A stretch of DNA of 53,764 bases from Saprospiraceae bacterium (GCA_029212405.1 JARGNR010000015.1:1-53764), one strand, 5' to 3'; positions 16,854 through 26,709 are shown, numbered from the stretch's first letter. Translations and numbers: made by a program. The notes: generated by a model not told the origin, from the sequence alone.

Positions 16854-19352
16854 CTAATTCCTACCTCGACTGCCTCCACTTCCCTGATTTCCGCCACCAC
16901 TTTGACCATCACCTTCTCCTTGTTTCAAATCAGAATTTTTGATTTTTGATTTTCTTTCTTTAAAATCAACTTTACCAAATTTGTATCTAAAATTGACTCC
17001 AATCGAACGAAATGGAAGAGTAAACCCTGTAGTTTGCACAAAATCTGAACCTTCAATAGCAGAATCAAAAGATTTGGTTTCATGGAATGGTTCTACAACT
17101 CGAATTCCAATACTACTATTTTTAAATTCTTTTCTAACTCCAATTCCATAAATAGAAAAAGAAGGATTTACGCCTTGTAGCGTTCTTCTATTGGATCGGA
17201 AAAACCCAAAAAAGTCTGCTTTAAAAGAGCTAGAAATTTTATAATCACCATTGAAGAAGATATTGTATAACACATCATTTGCTTCCAGCTCTTGTCCATT
17301 CACTACTCCTGAAGCATTGTAGGTAAAGAAATTACCACCTCCACGTACTGTTATTTTATTGATGGTCTTGCTGGTAAAAAGATTAAGGCCTACCGAATTA
17401 TTCGTTCCTACGTTACCAAATGTATTGATCGAAATTCCTGCATCATCTACACTTATTATACTCTCAATAATATCATTGGTTATTTTATAATAGGTAGTGG
17501 CAAATACCATGAAACCCTTTACATTGAAGTTGTAACCCAACTCTACCTGATGCGTGATTTCGGGTTCAAGTTCAGGATTTCCAATTGATTGGTTATACAG
17601 ACTAGATTGGTTGTTGAATGGATTTACAAATTGAAGACTAGGACGTTGAATTCTTTTGTTATAACTCAATTTTAAATTTCTAAACCCACTGAATCCCCTG
17701 GCAATTGTGATATTGGGTAAAAAGTTATCGTATTTATTACTAACAGTAGATTCTCCATTTTGGAAATCTCCAAATATTTCTGTGTGCTCATACCGCAACC
17801 CAGAAGTAACTGAATATTTTTTTGCGAGTAAGAAATTGACTTGTGCATACCCAGATATAACATCCTGATTATATTCGAAAAAATTGGACCGTTCATTATC
17901 TAGTACGTTCCCTTGGGCCGTATTTTCAAAATATTCATAGTCACTACTTATATCTCTTAATACACCTTTTATTCCCGTTTCGATTTTCCCACCTTTTCCC
18001 ATCGGGTGCACATAATCTGTCTGAAGCGTGTATTCTCGATTATCACCTTCATTATTCACGATTTCATTTCTGTTTAAAAATTCCAAATTGTGAATTTCAT
18101 CGATGGTATAATCTTGGTTTTGGACGTTTCCAGAATATTGAGCACTAATCGACCATTCTCGGTCTTCTTGTCCTTCAAACTTTTTAGTGTAATCCGTATT
18201 CCAGTCAAAACCATTGGTTAAACTATTACTGGTATTATCTCTAGTGAATTCATCCAAAAAGTTGATCGTTGGATTATCTAAAAGACCGGTTGTTGTTCCA
18301 TCGCGATCAAAACCAAAGCCTCTAAAATTGATGGAGGAGTTAATGGCATTAAATGCATTAAAGTCGTAAAAAGCAGAAGCTGATCCATTGAATCCTAATC
18401 GGCTCGTATTAGTGATTCCTGAATTCATAGCGATCACCTGTTGTCCGTCTACTAGACTTTCCCGATTAAACGAGTTGGTTGCATCAATGGGGTGAGAGTA
18501 AAATACAGCGCCAGAGGAATTAAATCCAAATCGACCTTTACCAGCATTAAGATTCAAAAAACTATTACTTTGACGATTGCCGACAGATGCATTGATTGAT
18601 CCTGCAAAACCATTAATCTCAGTTCGTTTTGTAATGATATTGATAATTCCTGCACTTCCTTCCCCATCAAATTTTGCTGAAGGAGAAGTAATCACTTCTA
18701 CTTTTTTAATTTGATCTGCTGGAAACATTTGCAATGCTTCGGCTTTATTGCTGGCAAACATACCAGATGGTTTCCCATTAATTAATATGGTAACATTTTG
18801 AGATCCTCTCAGCGAAACATTCCCATCTAAATCAACAGATAGTAGAGGTACTTTTCTTAGTACCTCAGTTGCATCTCCTCCAGCTATAGAAGCGTCATTT
18901 TCAGCATTGAATACAATCTTGTCTATTTTATTTTCTACCAATGCTCTTTCTTCAGTGACTTCTACGGCATCCATTACTATGGATGAGGGAGAAAATAATA
19001 TAGTTTCCAAATTGACATCAGGATTTTTGAGTGTGGTTTCTACATTAGGAATGAGTTTATTTTCATATCCCAAAAAGGATATTTCTATGTCATACTTTCC
19101 AGTAATTACGTCACCCAATTTAAACTTGCCGTTGTCTTCACTTAGCGTACCATTTATGATTTTATCACTTCCTGCTTTTTTAAGAGATATAGTTGCAAAT
19201 GGGACTTCTTCATTGGTTAAAGAATCTAAAATACGGCCTTCAATTTTACCTTTTATAGAAGGTCCTTTTTTCTTACCCCAACCTCCTGGGAATTGAGCGA
19301 ATAACTGGGAATTAAAAGCAATTAGAGATAGAAATAGCAAATACTTTTTCAT
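16854..19352 (-). CDS. TonB-dependent-receptor-like outer-membrane protein (OMP_b-brl family)
   Basis: A signal peptide (MKKYLLFLSLIAFNSQLFAQ) is followed by a carboxypeptidase-regulatory domain (GRILDSLTNEEVPFATISL, residues ~38-125). A plug follows, with VLRKVPLLSVDLDGNVSLR and VEVITSPSAKFDGEGSAGI, which are hallmark receptor-plug motifs. The remaining ~550 residues form the beta-barrel, with ISGYAQVNFLLAKKYSVTSG and LSYNKRIQRPSLQFVNPF typical of the Bacteroidota barrel family. The C-terminus is a soluble Gly/Ser/Gln-rich tail after the last barrel strand (GVNFRYKFGK). The substrate cannot be inferred. A candidate promoter lies about 100 bases upstream. Confidence 0.85.
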   Translation of the reverse strand: MKKYLLFLSLIAFNSQLFAQFPGGWGKKKGPSIKGKIEGRILDSLTNEEVPFATISLKKAGSDKIINGTLSEDNGKFKLGDVITGKYDIEISFLGYENKLIPNVETTLKNPDVNLETILFSPSSIVMDAVEVTEERALVENKIDKIVFNAENDASIAGGDATEVLRKVPLLSVDLDGNVSLRGSQNVTILINGKPSGMFASNKAEALQMFPADQIKKVEVITSPSAKFDGEGSAGIINIITKRTEINGFAGSINASVGNRQSNSFLNLNAGKGRFGFNSSGAVFYSHPIDATNSFNRESLVDGQQVIAMNSGITNTSRLGFNGSASAFYDFNAFNAINSSINFRGFGFDRDGTTTGLLDNPTINFLDEFTRDNTSNSLTNGFDWNTDYTKKFEGQEDREWSISAQYSGNVQNQDYTIDEIHNLEFLNRNEIVNNEGDNREYTLQTDYVHPMGKGGKIETGIKGVLRDISSDYEYFENTAQGNVLDNERSNFFEYNQDVISGYAQVNFLLAKKYSVTSGLRYEHTEIFGDFQNGESTVSNKYDNFLPNITIARGFSGFRNLKLSYNKRIQRPSLQFVNPFNNQSSLYNQSIGNPELEPEITHQVELGYNFNVKGFMVFATTYYKITNDIIESIISVDDAGISINTFGNVGTNNSVGLNLFTSKTINKITVRGGGNFFTYNASGVVNGQELEANDVLYNIFFNGDYKISSSFKADFFGFFRSNRRTLQGVNPSFSIYGIGVRKEFKNSSIGIRVVEPFHETKSFDSAIEGSDFVQTTGFTLPFRSIGVNFRYKFGKVDFKERKSKIKNSDLKQGEGDGQSGGGNQGSGGSRGRN

Positions 19353-19454
19353 GCAGCGAAAGTTTAATAGATCGTTTGAGTAGTATGAGAAGTTTAGCAG
19401 TTATATAATGGGTAACTACTCAGAAGAAAAGATGTTCATATTTCAATAAAATGA

Positions 19455-19462
19455 CAAATTTA
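19455..19462 (-). promoter_or_regulatory. Candidate -7 element for the outer-membrane receptor gene
   Basis: The minus strand reads TAAATTTG, a TAnnTTTG match, about 100 bases before the start codon of the minus-strand receptor gene. The -33 region is weak, so this is a motif call. Confidence 0.4.
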
Positions 19463-19511
19463 TGACGATGTAATTAATTGAATTACAATTAGATATGAGG
19501 CTCGAAAAACT

Positions 19512-19535
19512 TTATTAAGAATTAATCTAAATAAA
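19512..19535 (+). promoter_or_regulatory. Upstream copy of a palindromic operator (candidate iron-regulator site)
   Basis: A near-perfect dyad of the form TTATTwAGA-N5-TCTwAATAA. The same 24 bases recur exactly at 19571. The two copies flank the promoter of the DUF4856/imelysin operon. The shape (9-5-9, AT-rich, AGA..TCT core) fits a Fur- or DtxR-family metal repressor box, and the operon content supports iron control; the regulator itself is not in the window. Confidence 0.55.
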
Positions 19536-19559
19536 GTTTTATTTTATCTAAATACCTCT

Positions 19560-19567
19560 TACATTTG
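19560..19567 (+). promoter_or_regulatory. -7 promoter element of the imelysin operon
   Basis: TACATTTG matches TAnnTTTG exactly and sits between the two identical operator copies. Transcription should begin a few bases downstream, inside the second operator, so binding there would block initiation. The start codon of the first gene is 46 bases further on. Confidence 0.55.
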
Positions 19568-19570
19568 CGC

Positions 19571-19594
19571 TTATTAAGAATTAATCTAAATAAA
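19571..19594 (+). promoter_or_regulatory. Downstream copy of the palindromic operator
   Basis: This is identical over 24 bases to the copy starting at 19512, with start-to-start spacing of 59 bases. It covers the expected transcription start. A further half-site (TCTAAATA) lies between the copies at 19547-19554. Confidence 0.55.
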
Positions 19595-19612
19595 AATAAC
19601 AAATATATAGAC

Positions 19613-20839
19613 ATGCATCATAAGTATTATTTCTTCATTTTTGTAGTGTGTTTAATTGGGTTGGTAAGTTGTGGTGATGAATCTTCTTCTGACTTTGAAA
19701 TACCTGAAACATATACATTTTTAAGAGATGGAAATTCAACAGTTTCCTTCTCAGGGCAAACAACTCGAATTCGTATGGCAGAGGAACTGATTTCTGCCTT
19801 AAAAGATAATAACTCATTAGAATCCAATTTATTAGGGATGTATAGAAATACAGATGAAGGCGGAAATAATATTGATCCTTTTGTGTTAGCGGAATTAAAT
19901 GAATCAACTAAGAGTATTAAGTCAAAAGTTGCAGACTCAAAAGATTTTTTTTCAACGAATACTGTGGAAGCTTCTATTATAAAAAACCAATTTGAGCAGT
20001 GGATAAATGATCAAGTGAATGAGGTATTTCCCAGCTATGAGGTTTTGGCTAGTCCAGGGGTTGCAGGTCAAATCTTAGACGGTTCTTCAGTGAGGTACGT
20101 AAATAGCAAAGGTTTAGAATATGATCAAGCGATTGGTAAAGGATTGATAGGTGCATTAATGGCAGATCAGTTAATGAATAATTATTTGAGTCCAAGTGTG
20201 TTAGATGAAGCGGATAATAGAGCCAATAATGATAGTGATGTGACTGTGGAAGGAAAGGCCTATACGAATATGGAACATAAATGGGATGAAGCCTATGGTT
20301 ATTTATTTGGCAATAGTTCTTCTTCGGAGGATCCAATTCAAAATCTAGGTGAAGTGGATGGATTTTTAAATAAATATGTGGGGAGAGTGAATGGAGATGA
20401 AGATTTTGTAGGGATTGGACAGGAAATATTTGATGCATTTAAAAAAGGCAGAGCTGCCATTGTAGCAAAGGAGTATGACACCAGAGATGAACAAGCAGAT
20501 ATAATTATTGAAAAAATTTCAGAAGTTATAGGAATCCGATCTGTATATTATTTGCAACAAGGAAAGAATGGTTTGCCTACAGACCCTGAAAGCACAGCAT
20601 TTGGCCCAGCATTTCATGATCTTTCCGAGGGAATCGGTTTTATCTATTCACTTAGATTCACAAGAAAACCTGGATCCAATGACAGTTATTTTACAAGAGA
20701 AGAAGTTGATGGTTTTCTCGAATCCTTGTTAGATGCAAATGTAAACGGACTATGGGATATTGATACACAGACATTAGACGATATTTCTAGCAGTATTGCG
20801 GATAAATTTGATTTTACAGTAGAACAAGCAGCTGAATAA
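19613..20839 (+). CDS. DUF4856 lipoprotein (imelysin-operon member)
   Basis: The ATG at 19613 opens on a lipoprotein signal (MHHKYYFFIFVVCLIGLVSC, lipid Cys at 20), so the upstream in-frame TTG or ATG options are not used. The body matches the DUF4856 family by its start (YTFLRDGNSTVSFSGQTTRIRMAEEL) and by internal segments such as AYTNMEHKWDEAYGYLFG and IREGIGF-like EGIGFIYSLRF. DUF4856 proteins occur next to imelysins in Bacteroidota and are thought to be periplasmic or surface components of iron uptake. It is the first gene of a four-gene operon; the imelysin start follows 15 bases after its stop. The role is inferred from context. Confidence 0.85.
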   Translation: MHHKYYFFIFVVCLIGLVSCGDESSSDFEIPETYTFLRDGNSTVSFSGQTTRIRMAEELISALKDNNSLESNLLGMYRNTDEGGNNIDPFVLAELNESTKSIKSKVADSKDFFSTNTVEASIIKNQFEQWINDQVNEVFPSYEVLASPGVAGQILDGSSVRYVNSKGLEYDQAIGKGLIGALMADQLMNNYLSPSVLDEADNRANNDSDVTVEGKAYTNMEHKWDEAYGYLFGNSSSSEDPIQNLGEVDGFLNKYVGRVNGDEDFVGIGQEIFDAFKKGRAAIVAKEYDTRDEQADIIIEKISEVIGIRSVYYLQQGKNGLPTDPESTAFGPAFHDLSEGIGFIYSLRFTRKPGSNDSYFTREEVDGFLESLLDANVNGLWDIDTQTLDDISSSIADKFDFTVEQAAE

Positions 20840-20854
20840 TAAACGATATAAAAA

Positions 20855-21964
20855 ATGAATAGAATACCTTTAATATTGACCTTGTTTTTGATTGGAGCTT
20901 TCGTTTCATGTGGAGAGAATGAACCTGATGGACCTAGCGAACCTACAAATTCGTTTGATCGTAAATCTCTTTTAATAAATGCCGCAGATGGGATCATAAT
21001 TCCAGCACTAGAAGATTATGTATCTAAGGTGGAAATTTTAAACAGTGCTGCCAATTCATTTATCTTAGATCCTACCCTCGAAGGAATGGATTTGTTGCAA
21101 GGATTTTGGTTGGATGCTTATTCTCGTTGGCAGTATGTTTCTATGTTTAATATTGGGAAAGCAGAAGAAATTAGTCTAAGAAACTTCACAAATATCTACC
21201 CGACAAACACTACTGAAATTGAGCAAAATATTATTTCTGGAGATTACAATTTAGAATTGCCTTCCAAAAATGATGAGCAAGGATTTCCAGCATTGGATTA
21301 TATGCTTTTTGGAATAGATGTTGATAAATCAGCCATTGTATCCAAATATAGTGAATCACCATACGCTTCCTATTTAACAGATCTCACCCAAAGACTTGAA
21401 GAACTGAGTAGTCAGGTTTTAGAAGATTGGAAAAATGGCTATCGAGAAGAATTCATAAACAACGACGGAACTTCTGCTACCTCTTCCCTCAATAAGATGG
21501 TCAATGATTATCTCTTTTACTATGAAAAATTTTTACGTGCTGGAAAAATAGGTATTCCAGCAGGTGTATTTTCTGGAGATCCTCTGACAGACAAAGTAGA
21601 AGCTTTTTACGCAAAAGATGTTTCTAAAACTTTATTTCTAGAGGGACTATCTGCGACCAAACGTTTTTTTAATGGGACTAACTACGAAACCGATGCAGTA
21701 GGTACTGGATTGAAATCATATTTAGATTATCTAAATACCATCAAAGAAGGAGAAGACTTGAGTCAGTTGATCAATGAACAATTTGATTCAGCACAAGCAC
21801 AAGCTCAAGGTCTTGATGAAAATTTTGTAAATCAGATCGAAAATGATAATATAAGTATGTTAGCTACGTATGATGAGTTACAGAAAAATGTAATCCTACT
21901 AAAAGTAGACATGCTTCAAGCCCTAAACATCAAAGTAGACTTCGTCGATGCAGATGGGGACTGA
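20855..21964 (+). CDS. Imelysin-family periplasmic lipoprotein
   Basis: A lipoprotein signal ends in GAFVSC with the lipid Cys at residue 19. The imelysin domain is recognised by its helical-repeat motifs WLDAYSRWQYVSMFNIG and GFPALDYMLFG (from residue 143), the second being the GxHxxE-region equivalent. Imelysins (such as IrpA/EfeO-M75 relatives) bind or sense iron in the periplasm and are not active peptidases despite the old family name. The length of 369 residues fits. It sits between DUF4856 and HTTM genes behind a promoter with two dyad operators, supporting iron-dependent expression. Confidence 0.88.
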   Translation: MNRIPLILTLFLIGAFVSCGENEPDGPSEPTNSFDRKSLLINAADGIIIPALEDYVSKVEILNSAANSFILDPTLEGMDLLQGFWLDAYSRWQYVSMFNIGKAEEISLRNFTNIYPTNTTEIEQNIISGDYNLELPSKNDEQGFPALDYMLFGIDVDKSAIVSKYSESPYASYLTDLTQRLEELSSQVLEDWKNGYREEFINNDGTSATSSLNKMVNDYLFYYEKFLRAGKIGIPAGVFSGDPLTDKVEAFYAKDVSKTLFLEGLSATKRFFNGTNYETDAVGTGLKSYLDYLNTIKEGEDLSQLINEQFDSAQAQAQGLDENFVNQIENDNISMLATYDELQKNVILLKVDMLQALNIKVDFVDADGD

Positions 21965-22112
21965 CCGATCTTTTAGATATAAAAGTAGAAGCAATAGCTT
22001 CTAAGGGAAGGAACGCGCAAGTTGGATTTAGTAAGAATAGAATTATAAATCTGAGGACTACTTTGGATTAATACAGAGGAATATAAATAGCCAGAAATAG
22101 AATTAAAGTACA

Positions 22113-23468
22113 ATGAAATTTGATTTAAATACATACTTTAAATCTAACATAAATGCTGCACCCTTAGCCTTTTTTAGAATTTGTTTTGGTTTAATGATGT
22201 TCATTAGCATCATTCGATTTTGGGCATATGGGTGGATTGAAAAATTTTACATAGAACCCAAATTTTTCTTCTCATTTTATGGATTTGATTGGGTACATCC
22301 CATTGGACCGTATACCTATGTAGTTTTTGTCCTATGCGGTATATCTGCCTTATTTGTAGCGCTGGGATTCAAATATAGATTTTCAATAATCATGTTTTTT
22401 CTTTCTTTTACTTTCATTGAATTGATGGATAAGACGACGTATTTGAATCATTACTATTTTATAAGTCTTTTAAGTTTTTTGATGATTTTTTTACCTGCGG
22501 GAGTATATTATTCTGTGGATTCTTATCGAGATAATTCGAAAGCGTATACCTATATCCCTAGATGGACTATAGATAGTATAAAGCTCTTATTAGGAATAGT
22601 TTACTTCTATGCAGGATTAGCAAAATTACAACCAGACTGGTTATTGGATGCGATGCCTTTAAAAATATGGTTGCCGGCTCGATATGATTTGCCCATTCTT
22701 GGGGATTTATTGCAACAGTCTTGGGTACATTATTCATTCAGTTGGGGAGGAGCTCTCTACGATTTGTTTATCCCATTTTTACTTCTTTTTAAGAGGACTC
22801 GATTATTTGCTTTTGCAATGGTAGTAGTATTCCATGCGTTGACAAGAATATTATTTCCAATTGGAATGTTCCCCTATATCATGATTGTATCTGCGTTGAT
22901 ATTTTTTGATCCAGATATTCATATTCGGATATTAAACAAGGTATCAAGTCTCCTTCGAATTGATCCATCCACTTGGAAAAACAGAGGGGAGTTAGTGTTA
23001 AAAAATTCGAGTAAGAATTCGATAAAAAATGGCGTTTTAATTGCGTTCTTTGCGCTCCAAATTTTAATTCCATTTCGATTTCTATTCTACCCTGGGCATT
23101 TGTTTTGGACCGAACAGGGATTTCGATTTTCTTGGAGAGTGATGTTGATGGAAAAAGCTGGATATGCCAATTTTAAAGTAGTGGATGCAAAAAGTGGAAA
23201 ACGATTTTATGTGGACAATTTAGATTTTTTGACGGTCCAACAAGAGAAGATGATGTCTACTCAACCCGATATGATTTTACAATATGCTCATTTTTTGGGG
23301 GCGCATTTTGAGTCGCAGGGCCACCAAAATGTGGAGATTTATGTAGAAAGCTATGTAGCTCTCAATGGTCGGAAAAGTGAACCATTTATTGATCCAAGTA
23401 AAAATTTATTGGATTTGAAAGAAGATTTTGGGCATAAAGAATGGATACTTCCTTGGAAAGGTAATTAA
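22113..23468 (+). CDS. HTTM-domain membrane protein (vitamin K-dependent carboxylase-like)
   Basis: The protein has several hydrophobic segments: residues ~15-35, ~65-85, ~90-135 and ~150-170, with more toward residue 320. They carry the HTTM signature: APLAFFRICFGLMMF at the start, then YLNHYYFISLLSFLMIFLPA, and YFYAGLAKLQPDWLLDAMPLK. Around residue 260 is a second hydrophobic pair before a soluble C-terminal region (residues ~345-451). HTTM proteins resemble gamma-glutamyl carboxylase. In Bacteroidota they often lie beside imelysin genes, where their reaction is unknown. A 148-base gap separates it from the imelysin gene, and a TonB receptor follows 29 bases later. Confidence 0.88.
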   Translation: MKFDLNTYFKSNINAAPLAFFRICFGLMMFISIIRFWAYGWIEKFYIEPKFFFSFYGFDWVHPIGPYTYVVFVLCGISALFVALGFKYRFSIIMFFLSFTFIELMDKTTYLNHYYFISLLSFLMIFLPAGVYYSVDSYRDNSKAYTYIPRWTIDSIKLLLGIVYFYAGLAKLQPDWLLDAMPLKIWLPARYDLPILGDLLQQSWVHYSFSWGGALYDLFIPFLLLFKRTRLFAFAMVVVFHALTRILFPIGMFPYIMIVSALIFFDPDIHIRILNKVSSLLRIDPSTWKNRGELVLKNSSKNSIKNGVLIAFFALQILIPFRFLFYPGHLFWTEQGFRFSWRVMLMEKAGYANFKVVDAKSGKRFYVDNLDFLTVQQEKMMSTQPDMILQYAHFLGAHFESQGHQNVEIYVESYVALNGRKSEPFIDPSKNLLDLKEDFGHKEWILPWKGN

Positions 23469-23497
23469 CGGAAAATAAGAGTAAAAGTAATAATAAA

Positions 23498-25969
23498 TTG
23501 AGCTTAAGAAATAGCATAGTACTTATCATTTTTTGGATGTCAACTGGTTGCGTCAGTGCGCAATACACGCTTTCTGGAAGTGTCATTGATCTTAACACTG
23601 GTGATGGTGTACAGAATACAGAAGTGTATAATCAACAAATAGATCGTGTTGTCATAACAGACAAAAATGGATATTTTGAATTTAAGAATTTAGGACCAGG
23701 AACGTACGATATTACAATTTTCACTTTTGAATATTCTACAAAGACAATAACTGTAGATCTAAAAGAAGACACCTCTATTGAGTTTGATCTAGAACCTTTA
23801 ACTCAAGAACTTTCAGCGGTTGAAATTGTAGCGCGAAAAGCCGAATTTTTTGATATTAGGCGATTGAGGCCAGTGGAAGGGACGGCTATTTATGCGGGTA
23901 AAAAATCTGAGGTGATCTTGTTGGATCAAGCTGTTGCGGGAGTTGCTTCGAATACTTCCAGACAAATTTACGCACAGGTAGTTGGGTTGAATATTTATGA
24001 AAGTAATGACGCTGGATTGCAGTTGAGTATCGGAGGAAGAGGGCTGGACCCAAATCGGACAGCTAATTTTAATACCCGACAGAATGGGTATGATATAAGT
24101 GCGGATGTATTGGGCTATCCTGAGAGTTATTATACACCGCCTGCAGAAGCATTAAATGAGATACAAGTGATTCGAGGTGCTGCCTCTCTTCAATATGGAA
24201 CTCAATTTGGAGGCCTGATTAATTTCAAATTGAAAAAGCCTGTACGAGATAAAAAAATTGAATTGGTATCGAGACAGACACTAGGTTCGTTTGGACTTTT
24301 TACTAGTTTTAATAGCCTGAGTGGGACGCACAAGAATGTGAGTTATTACACATATTTCAATTATAAAAAAGGCGATGGGTATCGAGAAAATTCAAATTTT
24401 GACTCGAAGAATTTCTATGGTTATATCAACTATAAAATCAATGATAAACTTAATGTTTCATTAGAAGCAACTTATCTGAAATATTTAGCCAAGCAAGCAG
24501 GTGGATTGACAGATCCCTTATTTAATTCTAATTCCAGATTGAGTACTAGGGATAGAAATTGGTTTGAGGTAGACTGGAGGTTAATATCCACCACCTTAAA
24601 TTATAAGGTTTCTGAAAAATCAGAGTTTAATCTTACTCTTTTTGGATTGGATGCACAGCGAAATTCTGTGGGTTTCAGAGGTAATCCTATCAATTTGAAC
24701 GGGAATCCAGTCATTGAAATTGATGAGCAAGCCAACGATGGATCTTATCTACTTCCCAGAGATTTACTAAAAGGAACATTTAAAAATGGAGGAGCTGAGG
24801 CTCGTTTTTTAAGTAAGTATAAGATAGGAAGTCGAGATGCGGTATTTTTAGTAGGAGCAAAAATCTACAAGTCAAATAATACGAGTCTTCAAGGCGCGGG
24901 GACCAATGATATTGATGCAGATTTCAGTTTTGCAAACGATCAGTTTCCCGATTATGCAAATCAATCCGAATTTACATTTCCAAATTTCAATGCATCTTTA
25001 TTTGGAGAGCACATATTCTATTTAGGAGAAAAACTTACCCTTACTCCTGGTTTTCGACTAGAATATATCAATACGGAAAGTGAAGGGACATATAGCCAGA
25101 TTAATTTCGATATAGCGGGGAATCCAATTAGCAATCAACAACTCACAGATAACCGATCTCTGGATAGAACCTTTATGTTAGCTGGAATTGGAGCCAGTTA
25201 TAAATTTCAAAGAAATTCTGAATTATATGCTAATATTTCACAAAACTATAGATCCGTTACGTTCAGTGATATTCGAGTAGTGAGTCCTACATTTATTATT
25301 GATCCTAATATTCAAGATGAGAAAGGATTTACTGGAGATTTTGGCTGGAGAGGAAGATGGAAAAAATATGTTTCGTTTGATTTGGGAGGTTTTGCATTGC
25401 GTTACAGCAATAGAATTGGACTCATTTTGGACGATCGAGCAAATCGAGTCAGAAAAAATATTGGAACTGCTTTTATTTATGGACTTGAGACTTTTGCCAA
25501 CTGGAATATAGCAGAAACCATGACTAATAATCCATTGTTAAAGCTGAATTTATTTGTGAATTCAGCAATAACGGGTTCTGAATACATCGCCTCCGACGAG
25601 AATAATGTGAAAGGGAATAATGTAGAGTTTATTCCAAAGATCAATTTAAAGTCAGGTATAAAAGCGGGATACAAAAACATGTTATTTAGTATTCAATACT
25701 CTTATTTGTCAAAACAATTTACTGATGCCGAAAATAGTTTAGTCCCGGATGCTGCGGATAATCGAAATGGAGTTATTGGTGAAATTCCGTCGTATGGTGT
25801 GATGGATTTTTCTTCTGCGTATTCGTTTAAACGATTTACTCTTGAATCTGGAATATTAAATATACTCGATACGTCTTATTTTACAAGAAGGGCTACAGGG
25901 TATCCAGGGCCAGGAATAATACCATCCGATGGTAGGAGTTTTTACTTGACCTTGGGTATCAGAATTTAA
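23498..25969 (+). CDS. TonB-dependent receptor, probably for a ferric siderophore or iron citrate
   Basis: The frame starts at a TTG (MSLRNSIVLIIFW...CVSAQ signal); the next Met is already inside the signal sequence, so TTG is the likely start. A carboxypeptidase-regulatory domain (SGSVIDLNTGDGVQNTEV) is followed by a plug with IRGAASLQYGTQFGGLINFKLKKP, the classic TonB-receptor plug end. The ~600-residue barrel contains FGEHIFYLGEKLTLTPGFRLEYI and ends with FYLTLGIRI, a proper C-terminal aromatic strand. Plug motifs resemble FecA-like receptors. Position after imelysin and HTTM genes, behind the dual operator, supports iron import. It converges with the next gene after 17 bases. Confidence 0.88.
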   Translation: MSLRNSIVLIIFWMSTGCVSAQYTLSGSVIDLNTGDGVQNTEVYNQQIDRVVITDKNGYFEFKNLGPGTYDITIFTFEYSTKTITVDLKEDTSIEFDLEPLTQELSAVEIVARKAEFFDIRRLRPVEGTAIYAGKKSEVILLDQAVAGVASNTSRQIYAQVVGLNIYESNDAGLQLSIGGRGLDPNRTANFNTRQNGYDISADVLGYPESYYTPPAEALNEIQVIRGAASLQYGTQFGGLINFKLKKPVRDKKIELVSRQTLGSFGLFTSFNSLSGTHKNVSYYTYFNYKKGDGYRENSNFDSKNFYGYINYKINDKLNVSLEATYLKYLAKQAGGLTDPLFNSNSRLSTRDRNWFEVDWRLISTTLNYKVSEKSEFNLTLFGLDAQRNSVGFRGNPINLNGNPVIEIDEQANDGSYLLPRDLLKGTFKNGGAEARFLSKYKIGSRDAVFLVGAKIYKSNNTSLQGAGTNDIDADFSFANDQFPDYANQSEFTFPNFNASLFGEHIFYLGEKLTLTPGFRLEYINTESEGTYSQINFDIAGNPISNQQLTDNRSLDRTFMLAGIGASYKFQRNSELYANISQNYRSVTFSDIRVVSPTFIIDPNIQDEKGFTGDFGWRGRWKKYVSFDLGGFALRYSNRIGLILDDRANRVRKNIGTAFIYGLETFANWNIAETMTNNPLLKLNLFVNSAITGSEYIASDENNVKGNNVEFIPKINLKSGIKAGYKNMLFSIQYSYLSKQFTDAENSLVPDAADNRNGVIGEIPSYGVMDFSSAYSFKRFTLESGILNILDTSYFTRRATGYPGPGIIPSDGRSFYLTLGIRI

Positions 25970-25986
25970 AGTGTAACTTATTTATA

Positions 25987-26709
25987 TTACTCTACTGTTT
26001 TGATGAATAATTTGAATTGAGAATTTATTTGAAATAGAGGTAAAGTTGCATTTACTTCTACGTTTTTTACATGGATTTCTCCTATGGTGCTTCCTCCATT
26101 GACAGTCGGATTTTTATAAGATACGTCATCTGAATACAGTAAATCTTCATTCAAAAAATAATTTGTAGGAAAACTATAGACGGTATTTTTTTGCAATTCA
26201 ATGGTGTCTCCATTTACATAGCTCAGACGTTCAATAGCACTATTATTTTGAATATTCATTCTGAAATTTGATTCATGGTAGCTTACTGCTCGAATTATCT
26301 TTGCAACTTCTCTTATCATTGCTGTTTTTTCAGAAGAAGCAAGTAAAGATTTTCTCATCTCCGATTTTATATCTTCCGATAGTTTCAATTTTTCCGATTC
26401 TTTTTGAAATGCATCAGAATTTATGTAGCCTAGTATGGACTCTTTTGCCTTCAAAAAATTACAATCTTTTTTTAATTCAAGATTTAGCTTTTCTATGGTT
26501 TGTAAATAGGTAGATCCATTGAACTCAGACTTTTTCTTAGTAAAATTGATGTATCTATCAATCTCAGAATGCGCAAAAATACATGTACTTTTTTCTAAAT
26601 TTATAGACTGATTTTGCACAGCTTCTTTTGGATTTTTTGTTTTAGAAATTTCTTTATTATTACATCCAAAGCAGAGCAAAACAATTAAAATGGAGCACGT
26701 GATCTTCAT
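25987..26709 (-). CDS. Lipoprotein of unknown function
   Basis: The ATG at 26709 is chosen over a TTG three codons upstream; an AGGA lies immediately before it. The signal MKITCSILIVLLCFGC gives a lipidated Cys at 16. After a Lys/Asn-rich spacer, residues ~45-140 are mostly helical with two Cys residues (STCIFAH and KKDCNFL) that could pair. The C-terminal half is richer in beta-type segments (NTVYSFPTNYFLNEDLLY, GEIHVKNVEVNATLPLFQI). I do not recognise a family. It stands alone between the iron operon and the amidohydrolase. Confidence 0.7.
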   Translation of the reverse strand: MKITCSILIVLLCFGCNNKEISKTKNPKEAVQNQSINLEKSTCIFAHSEIDRYINFTKKKSEFNGSTYLQTIEKLNLELKKDCNFLKAKESILGYINSDAFQKESEKLKLSEDIKSEMRKSLLASSEKTAMIREVAKIIRAVSYHESNFRMNIQNNSAIERLSYVNGDTIELQKNTVYSFPTNYFLNEDLLYSDDVSYKNPTVNGGSTIGEIHVKNVEVNATLPLFQINSQFKLFIKTVE

